Source of the DNA: Idiomarina sp. X4 | GTDB lineage: Bacteria > Pseudomonadota > Gammaproteobacteria > Enterobacterales > Alteromonadaceae | Length of the DNA: 64,000 nucleotides | Assembly: GCF_002808045.1 (NCBI RefSeq) | Contig: NZ_CP025000.1 | Location: 2,170,001-2,234,000, forward strand | Direction: 5' to 3' | Part shown: in pieces, positions 54,205 to 64,000 of the stretch | How the letters are laid out: each line of letters starts with the position of its first letter | How positions within the stretch are numbered: position 1 is the first letter of the stretch | Made by a program: the position numbers and the translations under genes | The notes under the pieces: model-generated | Databases searched by the model: none | Told to the model about the DNA's origin: nothing | Seen by the model: the letters and a program-made list of their open reading frames with translations, nothing else

Positions 54205-55971
54205 GTGAACGTTAAAACTTTAGAATTTGATGCAGTGGTGATTGGTGCTGGCGGTGCCGGCATGCGAGCAGCGCTGCAAATTTCCCAAGAGGGAATGAGC
54301 TGTGCGTTGATGTCGAAAGTGTTTCCAACGCGCTCTCACACGGTTTCTGCACAAGGTGGTATTACCGTTGCTTTAGGTAATGCACACGAAGATGACTGGC
54401 AATGGCACATGTTCGACACCGTAAAAGGGTCGGATTACATTGGTGACCAGGACGCTATCGAATACATGTGTAAAGCAGGTCCGGAAGCTATTTTGGAACT
54501 GGAAAACATGGGCTTGCCTTTCTCACGTTTTGAGAACGGTAAAGTTTACCAGCGTCCATTTGGTGGTCAGTCAAAAGAGTTCGGTGGCGAGCAAGCCGCA
54601 CGTACCGCAGCAGCTGCTGACCGTACTGGTCACGCACTTCTGCATTTGCTGTATCAGCAAAACGTTAAGAACAAAACTACCGTGTTCTCTGAGTGGTATG
54701 CACTTGATCTCGTGAAGAACCAAGACGGTGCTGTCACGGGTGTAACAACTCTGAACATGGAAACCGGCGAAGTTTATTACGTGAAAGCCAAAGCGGTTGT
54801 CTTAGCAACTGGTGGTGCTGGTCGTATCTACGCTTCAACCACGAACGCACACATCAATACTGGTGACGGTGTTGGCATGGCGTTACGTGCCGGCGTTCCT
54901 GTGCAAGACATGGAAATGTGGCAGTTCCACCCAACCGGTATCGCCGGTTCAGGCTGTCTGGTAACCGAGGGTTGCCGTGGCGAGGGTGGTTACCTGTTAA
55001 ACAAAGACGGCGAACGCTTCATGGAGCGTTACGCACCAAACGCAAAAGACTTAGCATCGCGTGACGTTGTTGCTCGTTCAATGATGACCGAAATTCGTGA
55101 AGGTCGAGGTTGTGACGGTCCTTGGGGTACACACCTCAAATTGAAACTGGATCACTTAGGCAAAGAAACGCTGGAAAGCCGTTTGCCGGGTGTTTGTGAC
55201 CTGTCTCGTACCTTTGCTCACGTTGACCCGGTTAAAGAGCCTATTCCGGTTATTCCAACCTGTCACTACATGATGGGTGGTATTCCAACCGACGTTAACG
55301 GTCAGGCTCTGACTGTTGATGACAAAGGTGAAAGCAAACCCGTACCTGGTCTGTTTGCTTGTGGCGAAATTGCCTGTGTATCTGTTCACGGTGCAAACCG
55401 CTTGGGCGGTAACTCACTGCTTGACCTTGTCGTATTTGGTCGCGCGACGGGTATGCATTTAGGTCAGACACTGGCGGCTAACAGCGAAGCGCGGGAATCG
55501 TCAGCGTCTGATGTTGAAGCGGCCATGGCTCGCTACAACCGTTGGGAAAATACACAAAAAGGTGAAGACCCGGCGCAAATTAAGAAAGACCTGCAAAACT
55601 GCATGCAAATGAACTTCTCGGTCTTCCGTGAAGGCGACGCAATGGCGGAAGGTCTGAAAGAATTGAAAGAAATTCGTGAGCGCTTGAAGCATGCACGTTT
55701 AGACGACACGTCGAAAGAGTTCAATACTCAACGTGTTGAGTGCATGGAACTTGATAACTTAATGGAAACGGCATACTCAACTGCGGTTGCCGCAAACTTC
55801 CGTACTGAAAGCCGTGGCGCGCACAGCCGTGCTGACTATCCTGACCGTGACGACGAAAAATGGTTGGTTCACTCTGTTTACCGCCCAGAATCTGAAGACA
55901 TGGTGACTCGTCAGGTTAATATGGCACCGAAACTGCGCGAAGCTTTCCCTCCGAAAGCTCGTACGTACTAA
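54205..55971 (+). CDS. sdhA: Succinate dehydrogenase flavoprotein subunit
   Basis: A 588-residue flavoprotein (E. coli 588 aa) with a GTG start directly after the sdhD stop. [14 protein letters not shown] binds FAD, the covalent FAD His is H45 in [10 protein letters not shown], and the substrate site has [21 protein letters not shown] and [15 protein letters not shown]. It oxidises succinate to fumarate and passes electrons to SdhB. Confidence 0.97.
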   Translation: MNVKTLEFDAVVIGAGGAGMRAALQISQEGMSCALMSKVFPTRSHTVSAQGGITVALGNAHEDDWQWHMFDTVKGSDYIGDQDAIEYMCKAGPEAILELENMGLPFSRFENGKVYQRPFGGQSKEFGGEQAARTAAAADRTGHALLHLLYQQNVKNKTTVFSEWYALDLVKNQDGAVTGVTTLNMETGEVYYVKAKAVVLATGGAGRIYASTTNAHINTGDGVGMALRAGVPVQDMEMWQFHPTGIAGSGCLVTEGCRGEGGYLLNKDGERFMERYAPNAKDLASRDVVARSMMTEIREGRGCDGPWGTHLKLKLDHLGKETLESRLPGVCDLSRTFAHVDPVKEPIPVIPTCHYMMGGIPTDVNGQALTVDDKGESKPVPGLFACGEIACVSVHGANRLGGNSLLDLVVFGRATGMHLGQTLAANSEARESSASDVEAAMARYNRWENTQKGEDPAQIKKDLQNCMQMNFSVFREGDAMAEGLKELKEIRERLKHARLDDTSKEFNTQRVECMELDNLMETAYSTAVAANFRTESRGAHSRADYPDRDDEKWLVHSVYRPESEDMVTRQVNMAPKLREAFPPKARTY

Positions 55972-55987
55972 TTAAGGGGTTAAAGCG

Positions 55988-56701
55988 ATGAAAACATTGA
56001 ATATTTCGATTTATCGTTACAACCCGGATGTTGATGACGCACCGTACATGAAGGACTACACCTTAGAGGTGGAAGAAAACCAAGACATGATGGTGCTGGA
56101 CTTGCTTATCAAATTGAAAGAGCAAGATCCGTCGTTGGCGTTCCGGCGTTCATGCCGTGAAGGCGTTTGTGGCTCTGATGGCCTGAATATCAATGGTAAA
56201 AATGGGTTGGCGTGTATTACGCCAACATCGGCACTGAAAGGCAATAAAATTGTCATTCGTCCGTTACCTGGCTTACCGGTTGTTCGTGACTTAATTGTTG
56301 ATATGAGCCAGTTCTATCAGCAGTACGAGAAAATTAAGCCGTACCTGATTAACGACGAGAAAACGCCACCAGCACGTGAGCGTCTGCAGTCTCCAGAAGA
56401 GCGTGCTAAGCTTGATGGACTGTATGAATGTATTTTGTGTGCATGTTGTTCAACTTCATGTCCATCGTTCTGGTGGAACCCAGACAAGTTCATCGGTCCG
56501 GCAGGCTTGTTGCACGCGTATCGATTCTTAATCGATAGCCGTGATACTGCAACCGACGAGCGCTTGGATGACTTAGACGACGCATTCAGCGTGTTCCGTT
56601 GTCACGGTATTATGAACTGTGTCAATGTTTGTCCAAAAGGGTTGAACCCAACTAAGGCTATTGGCCACATTAAATCGATGCTGTTGAATCGCGCGGTCTA
56701 A
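55988..56701 (+). CDS. sdhB: Succinate dehydrogenase iron-sulfur subunit
   Basis: A 237-residue ferredoxin-like subunit. The [2Fe-2S] ligands are in CREGVCGSDG, and the [4Fe-4S] and [3Fe-4S] ligands in CILCACCSTSCPSFWW and CHGIMNCVNVCPKGLNP. It carries electrons from SdhA to quinone. It starts 16 bases after sdhA behind an AAGGGG site. A strong terminator follows. Confidence 0.97.
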   Translation: MKTLNISIYRYNPDVDDAPYMKDYTLEVEENQDMMVLDLLIKLKEQDPSLAFRRSCREGVCGSDGLNINGKNGLACITPTSALKGNKIVIRPLPGLPVVRDLIVDMSQFYQQYEKIKPYLINDEKTPPARERLQSPEERAKLDGLYECILCACCSTSCPSFWWNPDKFIGPAGLLHAYRFLIDSRDTATDERLDDLDDAFSVFRCHGIMNCVNVCPKGLNPTKAIGHIKSMLLNRAV

Positions 56702-56739
56702 GACTGACCGCGTGTCAATTTGAACGGTTTATGTTGTGG

Positions 56740-56772
56740 ATAGCCATCCCACAAAGGATGGCTATTTTTTTA
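56740..56772 (+). terminator. Rho-independent terminator between sdhB and sucA
   Basis: Ten-base arms ATAGCCATCC / GGATGGCTAT around a six-base loop, then seven to eight T. It lies 39 bases after sdhB and 36 before sucA, so it should end or attenuate the sdh message. Confidence 0.88.
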
Positions 56773-56808
56773 TAAAATCGGTTTACATATTTAGGTGAAG
56801 GAAACGCA

Positions 56809-59613
56809 ATGCAAGACGGTGTAATGCGTGAATGGCTAGAAACTTCGCATCTAGCCGGTGGGAACGTTGCCTACATTGAACAAATGTTTGAGGCGTATCT
56901 GGATGATCCAACCGCTGTCAGCGACGAATGGCGTAAGGTGTTTGACGCACTGCCTAGCGATGGTCAGGTAACAGATACGAAAATGAGTGATGTTCGCGAA
57001 CAGTTCCGCGAAGCAGCGAAGAATAAACTCAAGCAGTCTGGTGGCGGCAGCTCGGTCAGCGATCAAAGGCAAGTTAAAGTATTACAGCTGATTAACGCGT
57101 ATCGTTTCCGCGGTCATCAACACGCTAACCTCGACCCGCTTGGATTGTGGAAGCAAGACACCGTTCCTGACCTTTCTCTCGATTTTCATGAGTTATCAAA
57201 AGACGATTTAGATCGTGAGTTTAACGTAGGCTCGCTAGCGGTTGGCAGTGAGACTATGAAGCTTAAAGACATCCACAATGCTCTTGAGAACATTTATTGT
57301 GGCTCTATTGGTGCTGAATATATGCACATCGTTTCTACCGAAGAGAAGCGTTGGATTCAGCAACGTTTAGAAGGCTCTTTAGGTAAGGCGAAATTCGATA
57401 AAGAACAACAGAAAAAAATTCTGCGTGAACTCATTTCAGCTGACGGTCTGGAGAAATACTTAGGCTCTAAGTTCCCAGGCGCGAAGCGTTTCTCATTAGA
57501 GGGCGGCGATAGTTTAGTACCACTGCTTAAAGCGTTGATCTCTCGCTCAGGCGAGCAGGGCGCAAAAGAAGTGGTTATTGGTATGGCTCACCGTGGACGT
57601 TTGAACGTATTGGTTAACGTTTTAGGTAAGAAGCCACAAGACTTGTTTGATGAGTTCGCGGGTAAGCATGGCGAAAGTAAGGGCTCTGGTGACGTTAAGT
57701 ATCACATGGGCTTCTCTTCAGATTTCGCTACCCCAGGCGGAGACGTGCATTTAGCACTGGCCTTTAACCCATCGCACTTAGAAATTGTGAATCCGGTGGT
57801 TGTCGGTTCTGTTCGCGCCCGTATGGATCGATTAGGCGACAAAGTGGGCGAGAAAGTACTGCCAATTACCATTCATGGTGACTCGGCTATTGCCGGTCAG
57901 GGCGTTGTACAAGAAACCTTTAATATGTCGCAGACCCGAGCGTATCAGGTCGGCGGTTCAGTGCGCATTGTTGTGAATAACCAAGTAGGTTTCACCACAT
58001 CAAAACGTGAAGACGCTCGTTCGACACAGTACTGTACTGACATTGCGAAAATGGTTCAGGCACCGATTTTCCATGTGAATGCGGACGACCCCGAAGCCGT
58101 TGTTTTCGTTACACAGTTAGCGCTTGATTATCGCAACACCTTTAAGCGTGATGTAGTGATTGATTTGGTTTGTTATCGCCGTCACGGCCATAACGAAGCG
58201 GACGAGCCAAGCGCAACGCAGCCGTTAATGTACGCGAAAGTCAAAAAGCATCCGGTAGCGCGCGAGCTGTATGCAAAACGCTTAAACGAGTCAGGCGCTG
58301 TCAGCGAAGACGATGCAAAACAGTGGGTGCAGGACTACCGTGACGCCTTAGATAAAGGTGAAGTGGTTGTCGAAGAACACCGTCCAATGCGTGCTCATTC
58401 AGTGGACTGGACACCGTATATCGGTAATGACTGGGACGTAGAATACGACTACAAAGTATCAGCGAAAAAGCTAAAAGAATTGGCTGAGAAAATTTCCCAG
58501 TATCCGGAAGAGCATAAGCTGAACTCCCGCGTTGCGAAGGTTTATCAAGAGCGCCAGAAAATGGCGAAAGGCGACAAAGCCTTAGATTGGGGCTTTGCAG
58601 AAAGCCTGGCGTACGCGACTTTGGTTGATAAGGACGTACACATTCGTCTAACCGGTCAGGATTCCGGCCGAGGTACGTTCTTCCACCGTCACGCGGTATT
58701 GCATAACCAAGAAGATGCCAGCACTTATATGCCGTTGAACCACATTAGAGAGGGTCAGGGGCAAATCGAAATTTATGACTCCGTGTTGTCAGAAGCGGCA
58801 GTATTAGCCTTTGAATACGGTTACGCCACAGCCGAGCCAAAATCACTCATTATGTGGGAAGCCCAATTCGGTGACTTTGCTAACGGAGCTCAGGTTGTTA
58901 TTGACCAGTTCCTCAGTTCTGGTGAACAGAAGTGGGGTCGTTTATGCGGACTGACGTTATTATTGCCTCATGGCTATGAAGGTCAGGGGCCTGAGCACTC
59001 ATCAGCGCGTCTGGAGCGCTTCTTGCAGCTTTCGGCCGACCACAACTGGTCAGTGTGCGTGCCGACTACCCCGGCACAAGTATTCCATATGATTCGCCGT
59101 CAACAATTACGTCCGGTTCGCCGTCCGTTGATTGTCATGACGCCGAAATCATTGCTGCGTCATCCTCTGGCTATTTCAGAGATGGACGAGCTAGAAAATA
59201 CAGGCTTCCAAAACGCGATTGGTGAAATCGACTCTTTGGATCCGAAAAAAGTAAAACGCGTGGTGCTTTGTTCAGGTAAGGTGTATTACGACTTACTGAA
59301 AGAACGCCGCGACCGTGAACAAGACGATGTGGCTATTATTCGTATCGAACAGCTATACCCGTTCCCTGCGGAAGAAGTAGCCGATATCATGCAAGATTAT
59401 CAACACGTCAAGGACTTTGTCTGGTGTCAGGAAGAGCCGCAGAACCAAGGTGCCTGGTATAGTAGCCAGCACAACTTCTGGGCTGCGATACCTTCCGGTG
59501 CTCAGTTAACTTATCGTGGTCGGGACGCGTCAGCGGCTCCAGCGGTGGGTTATTTATCCGAGCACAACAAACAGCAACAAAAACTCGTTGACGAAGCGCT
59601 AACCATTAAATAG
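56809..59613 (+). CDS. sucA: 2-oxoglutarate dehydrogenase E1 component
   Basis: A 934-residue thiamine-diphosphate enzyme (E. coli SucA 933 aa). The N-terminal SucB-binding segment (EWLETSHLAGGNVAYIEQMFEAYLDD) is followed by MAHRGRLNVLVNVLGK, HGDSAIAGQGVVQET, the ThDP-binding CYRRHGHNEADEPSATQP and the C-terminal transketolase-like domain with GQDSGRGTFFHRHA. It decarboxylates 2-oxoglutarate and succinylates the lipoyl arm of SucB. GAAGGAAA precedes the ATG. It follows a terminator, so it may also have its own promoter. Confidence 0.97.
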   Translation: MQDGVMREWLETSHLAGGNVAYIEQMFEAYLDDPTAVSDEWRKVFDALPSDGQVTDTKMSDVREQFREAAKNKLKQSGGGSSVSDQRQVKVLQLINAYRFRGHQHANLDPLGLWKQDTVPDLSLDFHELSKDDLDREFNVGSLAVGSETMKLKDIHNALENIYCGSIGAEYMHIVSTEEKRWIQQRLEGSLGKAKFDKEQQKKILRELISADGLEKYLGSKFPGAKRFSLEGGDSLVPLLKALISRSGEQGAKEVVIGMAHRGRLNVLVNVLGKKPQDLFDEFAGKHGESKGSGDVKYHMGFSSDFATPGGDVHLALAFNPSHLEIVNPVVVGSVRARMDRLGDKVGEKVLPITIHGDSAIAGQGVVQETFNMSQTRAYQVGGSVRIVVNNQVGFTTSKREDARSTQYCTDIAKMVQAPIFHVNADDPEAVVFVTQLALDYRNTFKRDVVIDLVCYRRHGHNEADEPSATQPLMYAKVKKHPVARELYAKRLNESGAVSEDDAKQWVQDYRDALDKGEVVVEEHRPMRAHSVDWTPYIGNDWDVEYDYKVSAKKLKELAEKISQYPEEHKLNSRVAKVYQERQKMAKGDKALDWGFAESLAYATLVDKDVHIRLTGQDSGRGTFFHRHAVLHNQEDASTYMPLNHIREGQGQIEIYDSVLSEAAVLAFEYGYATAEPKSLIMWEAQFGDFANGAQVVIDQFLSSGEQKWGRLCGLTLLLPHGYEGQGPEHSSARLERFLQLSADHNWSVCVPTTPAQVFHMIRRQQLRPVRRPLIVMTPKSLLRHPLAISEMDELENTGFQNAIGEIDSLDPKKVKRVVLCSGKVYYDLLKERRDREQDDVAIIRIEQLYPFPAEEVADIMQDYQHVKDFVWCQEEPQNQGAWYSSQHNFWAAIPSGAQLTYRGRDASAAPAVGYLSEHNKQQQKLVDEALTIK

Positions 59614-59626
59614 GTGAAGATGAACC

Positions 59627-61198
59627 ATGGCGATTGATATTAAAGTTCCTCAATTACCCGAATCTGTTGCAGATGCTACCATCGCAACATGGCACGTAAA
59701 ACCTGGCGATAAAGTATCGCGCGACCAAAATTTGGTGGACATCGAAACCGATAAGGTAGTGCTTGAAGTTGTCGCAGAAGCTGACGGTGTTTTAGGCGAA
59801 ATTACAGCTGAAGAAGGCACCACAGTCACTGCCGACGAAGTGATTGGTAAAATCGAAGAAGGTGACGGCGCTGAAAGCTCTGACTCTAAGAAAGAAGAGA
59901 AGTCAGACGACGGCGACGAAAAAGCCGATAAGAAAGACGACAAAAAAGACTCTGGCTCTTCAGAGAAAAAAGGCTCAGGCGAGAAGATGAACGTTACCGT
60001 TCCTCAACTACCTGAATCTGTATCTGATGCAACGATTTCAGCTTGGCACGTTAAAGAAGGTGACGAAGTTAAACGTGATCAGAACTTAGTCGACATTGAG
60101 ACCGACAAAGTTGTTCTGGAAGTCGTTGCTCCTGCTGACGGTGTGTTGGTTAAAATTGAGCATGACGAAGGCGCAACCGTAGGCGCTGATGACGTTATCG
60201 GTATCGTTGAAGCGGGCGCTTCTTCAGGCGGCAGCTCAAGTAAGTCGGAAGACAGCAAATCTGAGTCTTCAGCAGAAAACAAAGACGACGGTGGCGATAG
60301 CGAAGTGGCGGGTCCTGCGGTACGTCGTTTACTCGGTGAGCATGGTCTTAAGCCAAGTGACGTTAAAGGCACAGGTAAAGGCGGCCGAGTCACGAAAGAA
60401 GATGTTGAGAAGCATGTTAAAGAAGGTTCTTCTAAATCAGCCTCTAAGTCTTCTGACAACAGCAAACAGCAGTCCGCTCAACCTGCTGTTTCAGGTGATC
60501 GTGACCAGAAACGTGTACCAATGACACGTTTGCGCAAGCGTATTGCTGAGCGTCTGTTACAAGCGAAAAATGACACGGCTATGTTGACTACGTTCAACGA
60601 AATCAACATGAAGCCAATCATGGACTTGCGTAAAAAGTACAAAGACGTCTTTGAAGAAACGCACGACACACGTTTAGGTTTCATGGGCTTTTACATAAAA
60701 GCAGTGACTGAAGCACTGAAACGCTTCCCAGACGTGAATGCTTCTATTGATGGTGATGACATTGTTTATCACAACTATTTTGATGTAAGCATTGCGGTCT
60801 CGACTCCGCGAGGCTTGGTAACGCCGGTTCTGCGTGACACCGACAAAATGTCAATTGCAGACATGGAGAAAGGCATTCGCGACTTGGCAATTAAAGGCCG
60901 TGACGGAAAGTTAACTCTTGAAGAAATGCAAGGCGGTAACTTTACGGTTACTAACGGTGGTGTCTTTGGTTCACTGTTATCTACGCCAATTTTGAACCCA
61001 CCTCAAAGCGCAATTCTGGGTATGCATAAAATCCAGGAGCGCCCAATGGTTGTCGACGGTAAGATTGAAATCTTGCCAATGATGTACTTAGCTCTGTCTT
61101 ATGACCACCGCATTATCGATGGTAAAGAATCGGTTGGCTTCCTAGTCACCGTAAAAGAGCTGTTAGAAGATCCTCAACGTCTTATCCTGGATATCTAA
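59627..61198 (+). CDS. sucB: Dihydrolipoyl succinyltransferase E2 with two lipoyl domains
   Basis: A 523-residue E2, about 120 longer than E. coli SucB (405) because the lipoyl domain is doubled. Both copies (about 1-80 and 122-197) have the lipoyl-lysine motif [14 protein letters not shown] Lys/Asp/Ser-rich linker joins them. A peripheral-subunit-binding domain follows (about 225-263; [30 protein letters not shown]), then the catalytic domain with [11 protein letters not shown] near the C-terminus. It moves succinyl groups to CoA. It starts 14 bases after sucA. No lpd (E3) gene is in the window. Confidence 0.96.
   Translation: MAIDIKVPQLPESVADATIATWHVKPGDKVSRDQNLVDIETDKVVLEVVAEADGVLGEITAEEGTTVTADEVIGKIEEGDGAESSDSKKEEKSDDGDEKADKKDDKKDSGSSEKKGSGEKMNVTVPQLPESVSDATISAWHVKEGDEVKRDQNLVDIETDKVVLEVVAPADGVLVKIEHDEGATVGADDVIGIVEAGASSGGSSSKSEDSKSESSAENKDDGGDSEVAGPAVRRLLGEHGLKPSDVKGTGKGGRVTKEDVEKHVKEGSSKSASKSSDNSKQQSAQPAVSGDRDQKRVPMTRLRKRIAERLLQAKNDTAMLTTFNEINMKPIMDLRKKYKDVFEETHDTRLGFMGFYIKAVTEALKRFPDVNASIDGDDIVYHNYFDVSIAVSTPRGLVTPVLRDTDKMSIADMEKGIRDLAIKGRDGKLTLEEMQGGNFTVTNGGVFGSLLSTPILNPPQSAILGMHKIQERPMVVDGKIEILPMMYLALSYDHRIIDGKESVGFLVTVKELLEDPQRLILDI
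59633..60217 (+). repeat. Duplicated lipoyl-domain coding segments in sucB
   Basis: Two direct copies of about 228 bases, near 59633-59866 and 59991-60217, encode near-identical openings (PQLPESVxDATIxxWHVK) and lipoylation loops. They are separated by a low-complexity linker rich in Lys, Asp and Ser. Confidence 0.85.
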
Positions 61199-61211
61199 AG
61201 ACGCTGAGAAC

Positions 61212-61304
61212 CAGCCGCAATGCTAATTTAGCTTGCGGCTGTTAATTTTGCGCCGTTCACGTTAAAATTCGGCGCGGTATTCGGGTAGGCAGCAGGTAAG
61301 CTGC
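61212..61304 (+). promoter_or_regulatory. Three hairpins between sucB and sucC
   Basis: The 137-base gap holds CAGCCGCAA/TTGCGGCTG (61212-61241), GCGCCG/CGGCGC (about 61250-61275) and GCAGC/GCTGC followed by TTTTGTTG (61289-61304, loop six). The first and third resemble weak terminators. They could set the ratio of SucAB to SucCD or mark mRNA processing. Confidence 0.55.
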
Positions 61305-61335
61305 TTTTGTTGTTTCAACGAATCGGAAGAGCATC

Positions 61336-62502
61336 ATGAATTTGCATGAGTATCAGGGTAAGCAACTCTTTAAAGAGTTCGGTTTACCAGTATCTGAAGG
61401 TTTTGCGTGCGACACAGCTGATGAAGCTGTAGAAGCGGCAAAACGTATTGGTGGCGACATTTGGGTCGTAAAATGTCAGGTTCACGCAGGCGGCCGTGGT
61501 AAAGCGGGCGGTGTGAAGCTGGTTAAAAGTTTAGATGAAGTTCGTGCATTCGCAGAACAGTGGTTAGGCAAAAACTTAGTAACTTTCCAAACCGACGAGA
61601 AAGGTCAACCGGTTGCTAAGATTTTGGTTGAAAGCTGCACTGACATTGCTGACGAGCTATACTTAGGCGCGGTTGTTGACCGTGGTTCACGTAAAATCGT
61701 GTTCATGGCGTCAACTGAAGGCGGCGTAGAAATCGAAACCGTTGCTGAAGAAACGCCAGAGAAAATTCTGAAAGTTGAAATTGACCCAACGGTTGGCCCT
61801 CAGCCATACCAAGGTCGCGAATTAGGTTTCAAACTGGGCTTAACGCCAGATCAAGTTAAGCAGTTCACAAAAATCTTCTTAGGTTTGGCGAACATGTTTG
61901 AAACTTATGACTTAGCGCTGTTGGAAATCAACCCGTTGGTTATCACTGACGAAGGCAACTTGCACTGCCTGGATGCGAAAGTAGGCATCGACAGCAACGC
62001 ATTGTACCGTCAGCCGAAAATCCAGGAAATGCACGATCCTTCGCAAGAAGATTCTCGTGAAGCGGAAGCGGCTAAGTGGGAACTAAACTACGTAGCGTTA
62101 GACGGCAACATCGGTTGTATGGTTAACGGCGCAGGTTTGGCGATGGGTACGATGGACATAGTTAAACTGAGCGGCGGCGAGCCAGCTAACTTCCTTGATG
62201 TTGGTGGCGGCGCGACAAAAGAGCGTGTTTCTGAAGCGTTCAAAATTATCTTGTCTGACAGCTCTGTTAAAGCCGTATTGGTTAACATCTTCGGTGGTAT
62301 CGTTCGTTGCGACATGATCGCAGAAGGTATCATCGGCGCGGTTGAAGAAGTGGGCGTTAAAGTACCAGTGGTTGTTCGCCTTGAAGGTAACAACGCTGAA
62401 CTGGGTACACAGAAATTGAACGAAAGTGGCCTGAACATTATCGCTGCAGAGAGCTTGTCTGATGCTGCTGATAAAGTGGTTGCTGCGGCAGGAGGTCAAT
62501 AA
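61336..62502 (+). CDS. sucC: Succinyl-CoA synthetase beta subunit
   Basis: A 388-residue ATP-grasp protein, equal in length to E. coli Suc[23 protein letters not shown] and [17 protein letters not shown] bind nucleotide, LEINPLVI holds the metal site, and [16 protein letters not shown] contacts SucD. It makes ATP or GTP from succinyl-CoA with SucD. The stop overlaps the sucD start (TAATG). Confidence 0.97.
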   Translation: MNLHEYQGKQLFKEFGLPVSEGFACDTADEAVEAAKRIGGDIWVVKCQVHAGGRGKAGGVKLVKSLDEVRAFAEQWLGKNLVTFQTDEKGQPVAKILVESCTDIADELYLGAVVDRGSRKIVFMASTEGGVEIETVAEETPEKILKVEIDPTVGPQPYQGRELGFKLGLTPDQVKQFTKIFLGLANMFETYDLALLEINPLVITDEGNLHCLDAKVGIDSNALYRQPKIQEMHDPSQEDSREAEAAKWELNYVALDGNIGCMVNGAGLAMGTMDIVKLSGGEPANFLDVGGGATKERVSEAFKIILSDSSVKAVLVNIFGGIVRCDMIAEGIIGAVEEVGVKVPVVVRLEGNNAELGTQKLNESGLNIIAAESLSDAADKVVAAAGGQ

Positions 62503-63374
62503 TGAGCATTTTGATCGATAAAAACACCAAAGTAATCTGTCAGGGTTTCACTGGCGGTCAGGGTACTTTCCACTCTGAGCAAGCAATTGCTTACGGTACG
62601 CAAATGGTTGGCGGTGTTACCCCTGGTAAAGGTGGTCAAGAGCACTTAGGTCTGCCTGTATTCAACACCGTAAAAGAAGCGGTAGAAGCAACTGGCGCAA
62701 CGGCATCAGTTATCTACGTACCGGCTCCTTTCTGTAAAGACTCAATCATCGAAGCAGCAGACGCTGGTATCGAACTGATTGTTTGTATTACTGAAGGTAT
62801 CCCGACGCTGGATATGCTTTACGTTAAAGAATACCTAACGCACAAAGGCGTGCGTATGATCGGTCCAAACTGCCCGGGTGTTATCACTCCGGACGAGTGC
62901 AAAATCGGTATCATGCCTGGCCACATCCACAAGAAAGGTAAAGTGGGTATCGTGTCACGTTCAGGTACATTGACGTACGAAGCGGTTAAGCAGACGACTG
63001 ACGCAGGCTTTGGTCAGTCTAGCTGTGTTGGTATCGGTGGCGACCCTATCCCGGGTTCTAACTTCATCGATATTCTGGAACTCTTCGAAAAAGATCCAGA
63101 AACCGAAGCAATCGTTATGATCGGTGAAATTGGCGGTACAGCAGAAGAAGAAGCGGCAGAGTACATTAAAAATAATGTCACTAAGCCGGTTGTTTCTTAC
63201 ATTGCTGGTGTTACTGCGCCTCCGGGCAAACGTATGGGCCACGCTGGTGCCATCATTGCCGGCGGTAAAGGTACTGCTGACGAGAAATTTGCTGCACTTG
63301 AGGCGGCAGGCGTTAAAACTGTACGCAGCTTGGCTGACATCGGCAAAGCGGTTGCAGAAAAAACTGGCTGGTAA
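62502..63374 (+). CDS. sucD: Succinyl-CoA synthetase alpha subunit
   Basis: A 290-residue CoA-binding subunit (E. coli 289 aa). The Rossmann part has [35 protein letters not shown], and the phosphorylated histidine is in [28 protein letters not shown] and [19 protein letters not shown] complete the family match. It is coupled to sucC by a one-base overlap. A strong terminator follows, ending the TCA run. Confidence 0.97.
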   Translation: MSILIDKNTKVICQGFTGGQGTFHSEQAIAYGTQMVGGVTPGKGGQEHLGLPVFNTVKEAVEATGATASVIYVPAPFCKDSIIEAADAGIELIVCITEGIPTLDMLYVKEYLTHKGVRMIGPNCPGVITPDECKIGIMPGHIHKKGKVGIVSRSGTLTYEAVKQTTDAGFGQSSCVGIGGDPIPGSNFIDILELFEKDPETEAIVMIGEIGGTAEEEAAEYIKNNVTKPVVSYIAGVTAPPGKRMGHAGAIIAGGKGTADEKFAALEAAGVKTVRSLADIGKAVAEKTGW

Positions 63375-63396
63375 TATCCGCCAACGCTTACACAAA

Positions 63397-63420
63397 GCCC
63401 GGCTTAAAAGCCGGGTTTTT
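63397..63420 (+). terminator. Rho-independent terminator after sucD
   Basis: Eight-base arms CCCGGCTT / AAGCCGGG with a short A-rich loop, followed by seven T that run into the stop codon of the convergent LysR-type gene. Confidence 0.92.
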
Positions 63421-64000
63421 TTATGTCTTAAAAAATACTCGCCGTGCGTGCTTTATGGCTGGTGTGTCTTGCATGTCTTTGTGTACCACCCAATACAATT
63501 GCCGTGTATGAGACGCAAAGGTAGGGTAACTTTGCAGTAAACCGGCTTCCAGCATAAAAGGAGTACTGATGGTTGGCACGTAGGCAATGCCCGCACCAGC
63601 GGCTACCGCATGAATAATGGCCTCGTTGGTATTCAGTTCGATGATTGTACTTGGGGAAATCCCCATTTCCTGCCAAAAATACTGTGTCATTTTTCGGGTT
63701 GCGGAGCCGGGCTCCCGAATTAACCAGGTGTATTTCGATAAATCCTTGCCTAGTTCAAACTCGGGCGGCGCCACCAGCGTCATACTGTCCTCTTTAAAGG
63801 CGTAGCTTTCCAGCACTTTGCGATCCGATTGGCCTTCAATAACCGCGAAATGATCCTCGAACCGTTCCAGCCGAGAAAGCACATCGTCGGTGTTCCCAAT
63901 GTAAACGCTGACCGAGCTGCCGGGGTAACCGTTTTTTAACTCCGATAAATAGGGTGGCAACCAGTAGTTTCCGACGGTTTGACTGGCCCCAATTTTTAAC
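63421..64000 (-). CDS. LysR-family regulator, C-terminal effector domain (cut by window edge)
   Basis: The frame is open from the right edge to a stop at 63421, giving about 192 residues of a LysR substrate-binding domain. LKIGASQTVGNYWLPPYLSELKNGYPGSSVSVYIGNTDDVLSRL is the typical first strand and hinge, and PEFELGKDLSKYTWLIREPGSATRKM follows. The helix-turn-helix part lies outside the window. The opening most resembles the YeiE/CysL/CbbR group, whose effectors vary. Its target cannot be told from here. Confidence 0.88.
   Translation of the reverse strand, partial: LKIGASQTVGNYWLPPYLSELKNGYPGSSVSVYIGNTDDVLSRLERFEDHFAVIEGQSDRKVLESYAFKEDSMTLVAPPEFELGKDLSKYTWLIREPGSATRKMTQYFWQEMGISPSTIIELNTNEAIIHAVAAGAGIAYVPTISTPFMLEAGLLQSYPTFASHTRQLYWVVHKDMQDTPAIKHARRVFFKT

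Noticed and set aside
59650..60465. Ser-rich open frames on the - strand opposite sucB
   Set aside because: They result from the Lys/Asp/Ser-rich linkers and lipoyl repeats of sucB read backwards; no RBS and no family match.
62098..63395. Long antisense open frames opposite sucC and sucD (133 and 144 codons)
   Set aside because: Codon bias of highly expressed genes leaves few stops on the other strand. The products are Asn/Arg/His-rich and unlike real proteins.
1..64000. tRNA, rRNA, CRISPR, insertion sequences, phage or toxin-antitoxin genes
   Set aside because: No cloverleaf-like sequence, repeat-spacer array, transposase, integrase or phage motif was noticed on reading; a dedicated scan would be needed to exclude small RNAs.

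Overview
The window looks like a chromosomal segment of a marine gammaproteobacterium. Moderate GC, protein sequences and gene orders such as mfd / PilZ protein / lolCDE, msbA-lpxK-ycaR-kdsB and gltA / sdhCDAB / sucABCD point to the Alteromonadales, most likely Idiomarina or a close relative. This is inferred from recognised families and gene order, not from a database search. I saw no rRNA, tRNA, CRISPR array, insertion sequence or prophage; genes are densely packed and most are housekeeping.

Region by region. 1-6.2 kb: 5' end of ilvE (cut by the edge), the ribosome-rescue gene arfB, a small cysteine-rich gene pair of unknown function, a flavin reductase-like protein, an MFS exporter, SOS-controlled yebG, an M14 peptidase and the RNA helicase rhlE. 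6.4-15.7 kb: a cyclic-di-GMP-rich stretch with PAS-GGDEF, MASE1-GGDEF (overlapping a beta-CASP nuclease gene) and PAS-degenerate GGDEF-EAL (followed at 7 nt by a 2-oxoglutarate oxygenase gene), mixed with aidB and a Tsx/OmpK-like porin. 15.7-25.6 kb: an M16 lipoprotein peptidase, nucleoside salvage genes udk-nupC, tesB, acnA with an inverted repeat in its leader, and a folM / compact folK-like pair.

25.7-30.9 kb holds the least explained unit: five tightly packed genes for a membrane-anchored extracytoplasmic protein, an SSS-family sodium:solute symporter, a 40-residue membrane protein, an aspartate/ornithine carbamoyltransferase homologue with an altered amino-acid site, and a 671-residue asparagine-synthetase-like amidotransferase. 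It looks like a transport plus ureido/amide metabolism cassette with an unknown substrate. 30.9-40.6 kb: a secreted MsrA-MsrB fusion, an unknown exported protein, and a leftward run mfd-csiV-marR-secreted nuclease behind a PilZ-like gene.

40.7-50.3 kb is envelope biogenesis: LolCDE lipoprotein export, DUF2062, ComEC, then msbA-lpxK-ycaR-kdsB. 50.3-63.4 kb: a divergent lysine-2,3-aminomutase-family radical SAM enzyme, then gltA diverging from sdhCDAB-sucABCD, which together cover citrate synthase, succinate dehydrogenase, 2-oxoglutarate dehydrogenase E1/E2 and succinyl-CoA synthetase. The sdh-suc run is punctuated by a strong terminator after sdhB and hairpins before sucC, and SucB has two lipoyl domains. 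The right edge cuts a LysR-family regulator.
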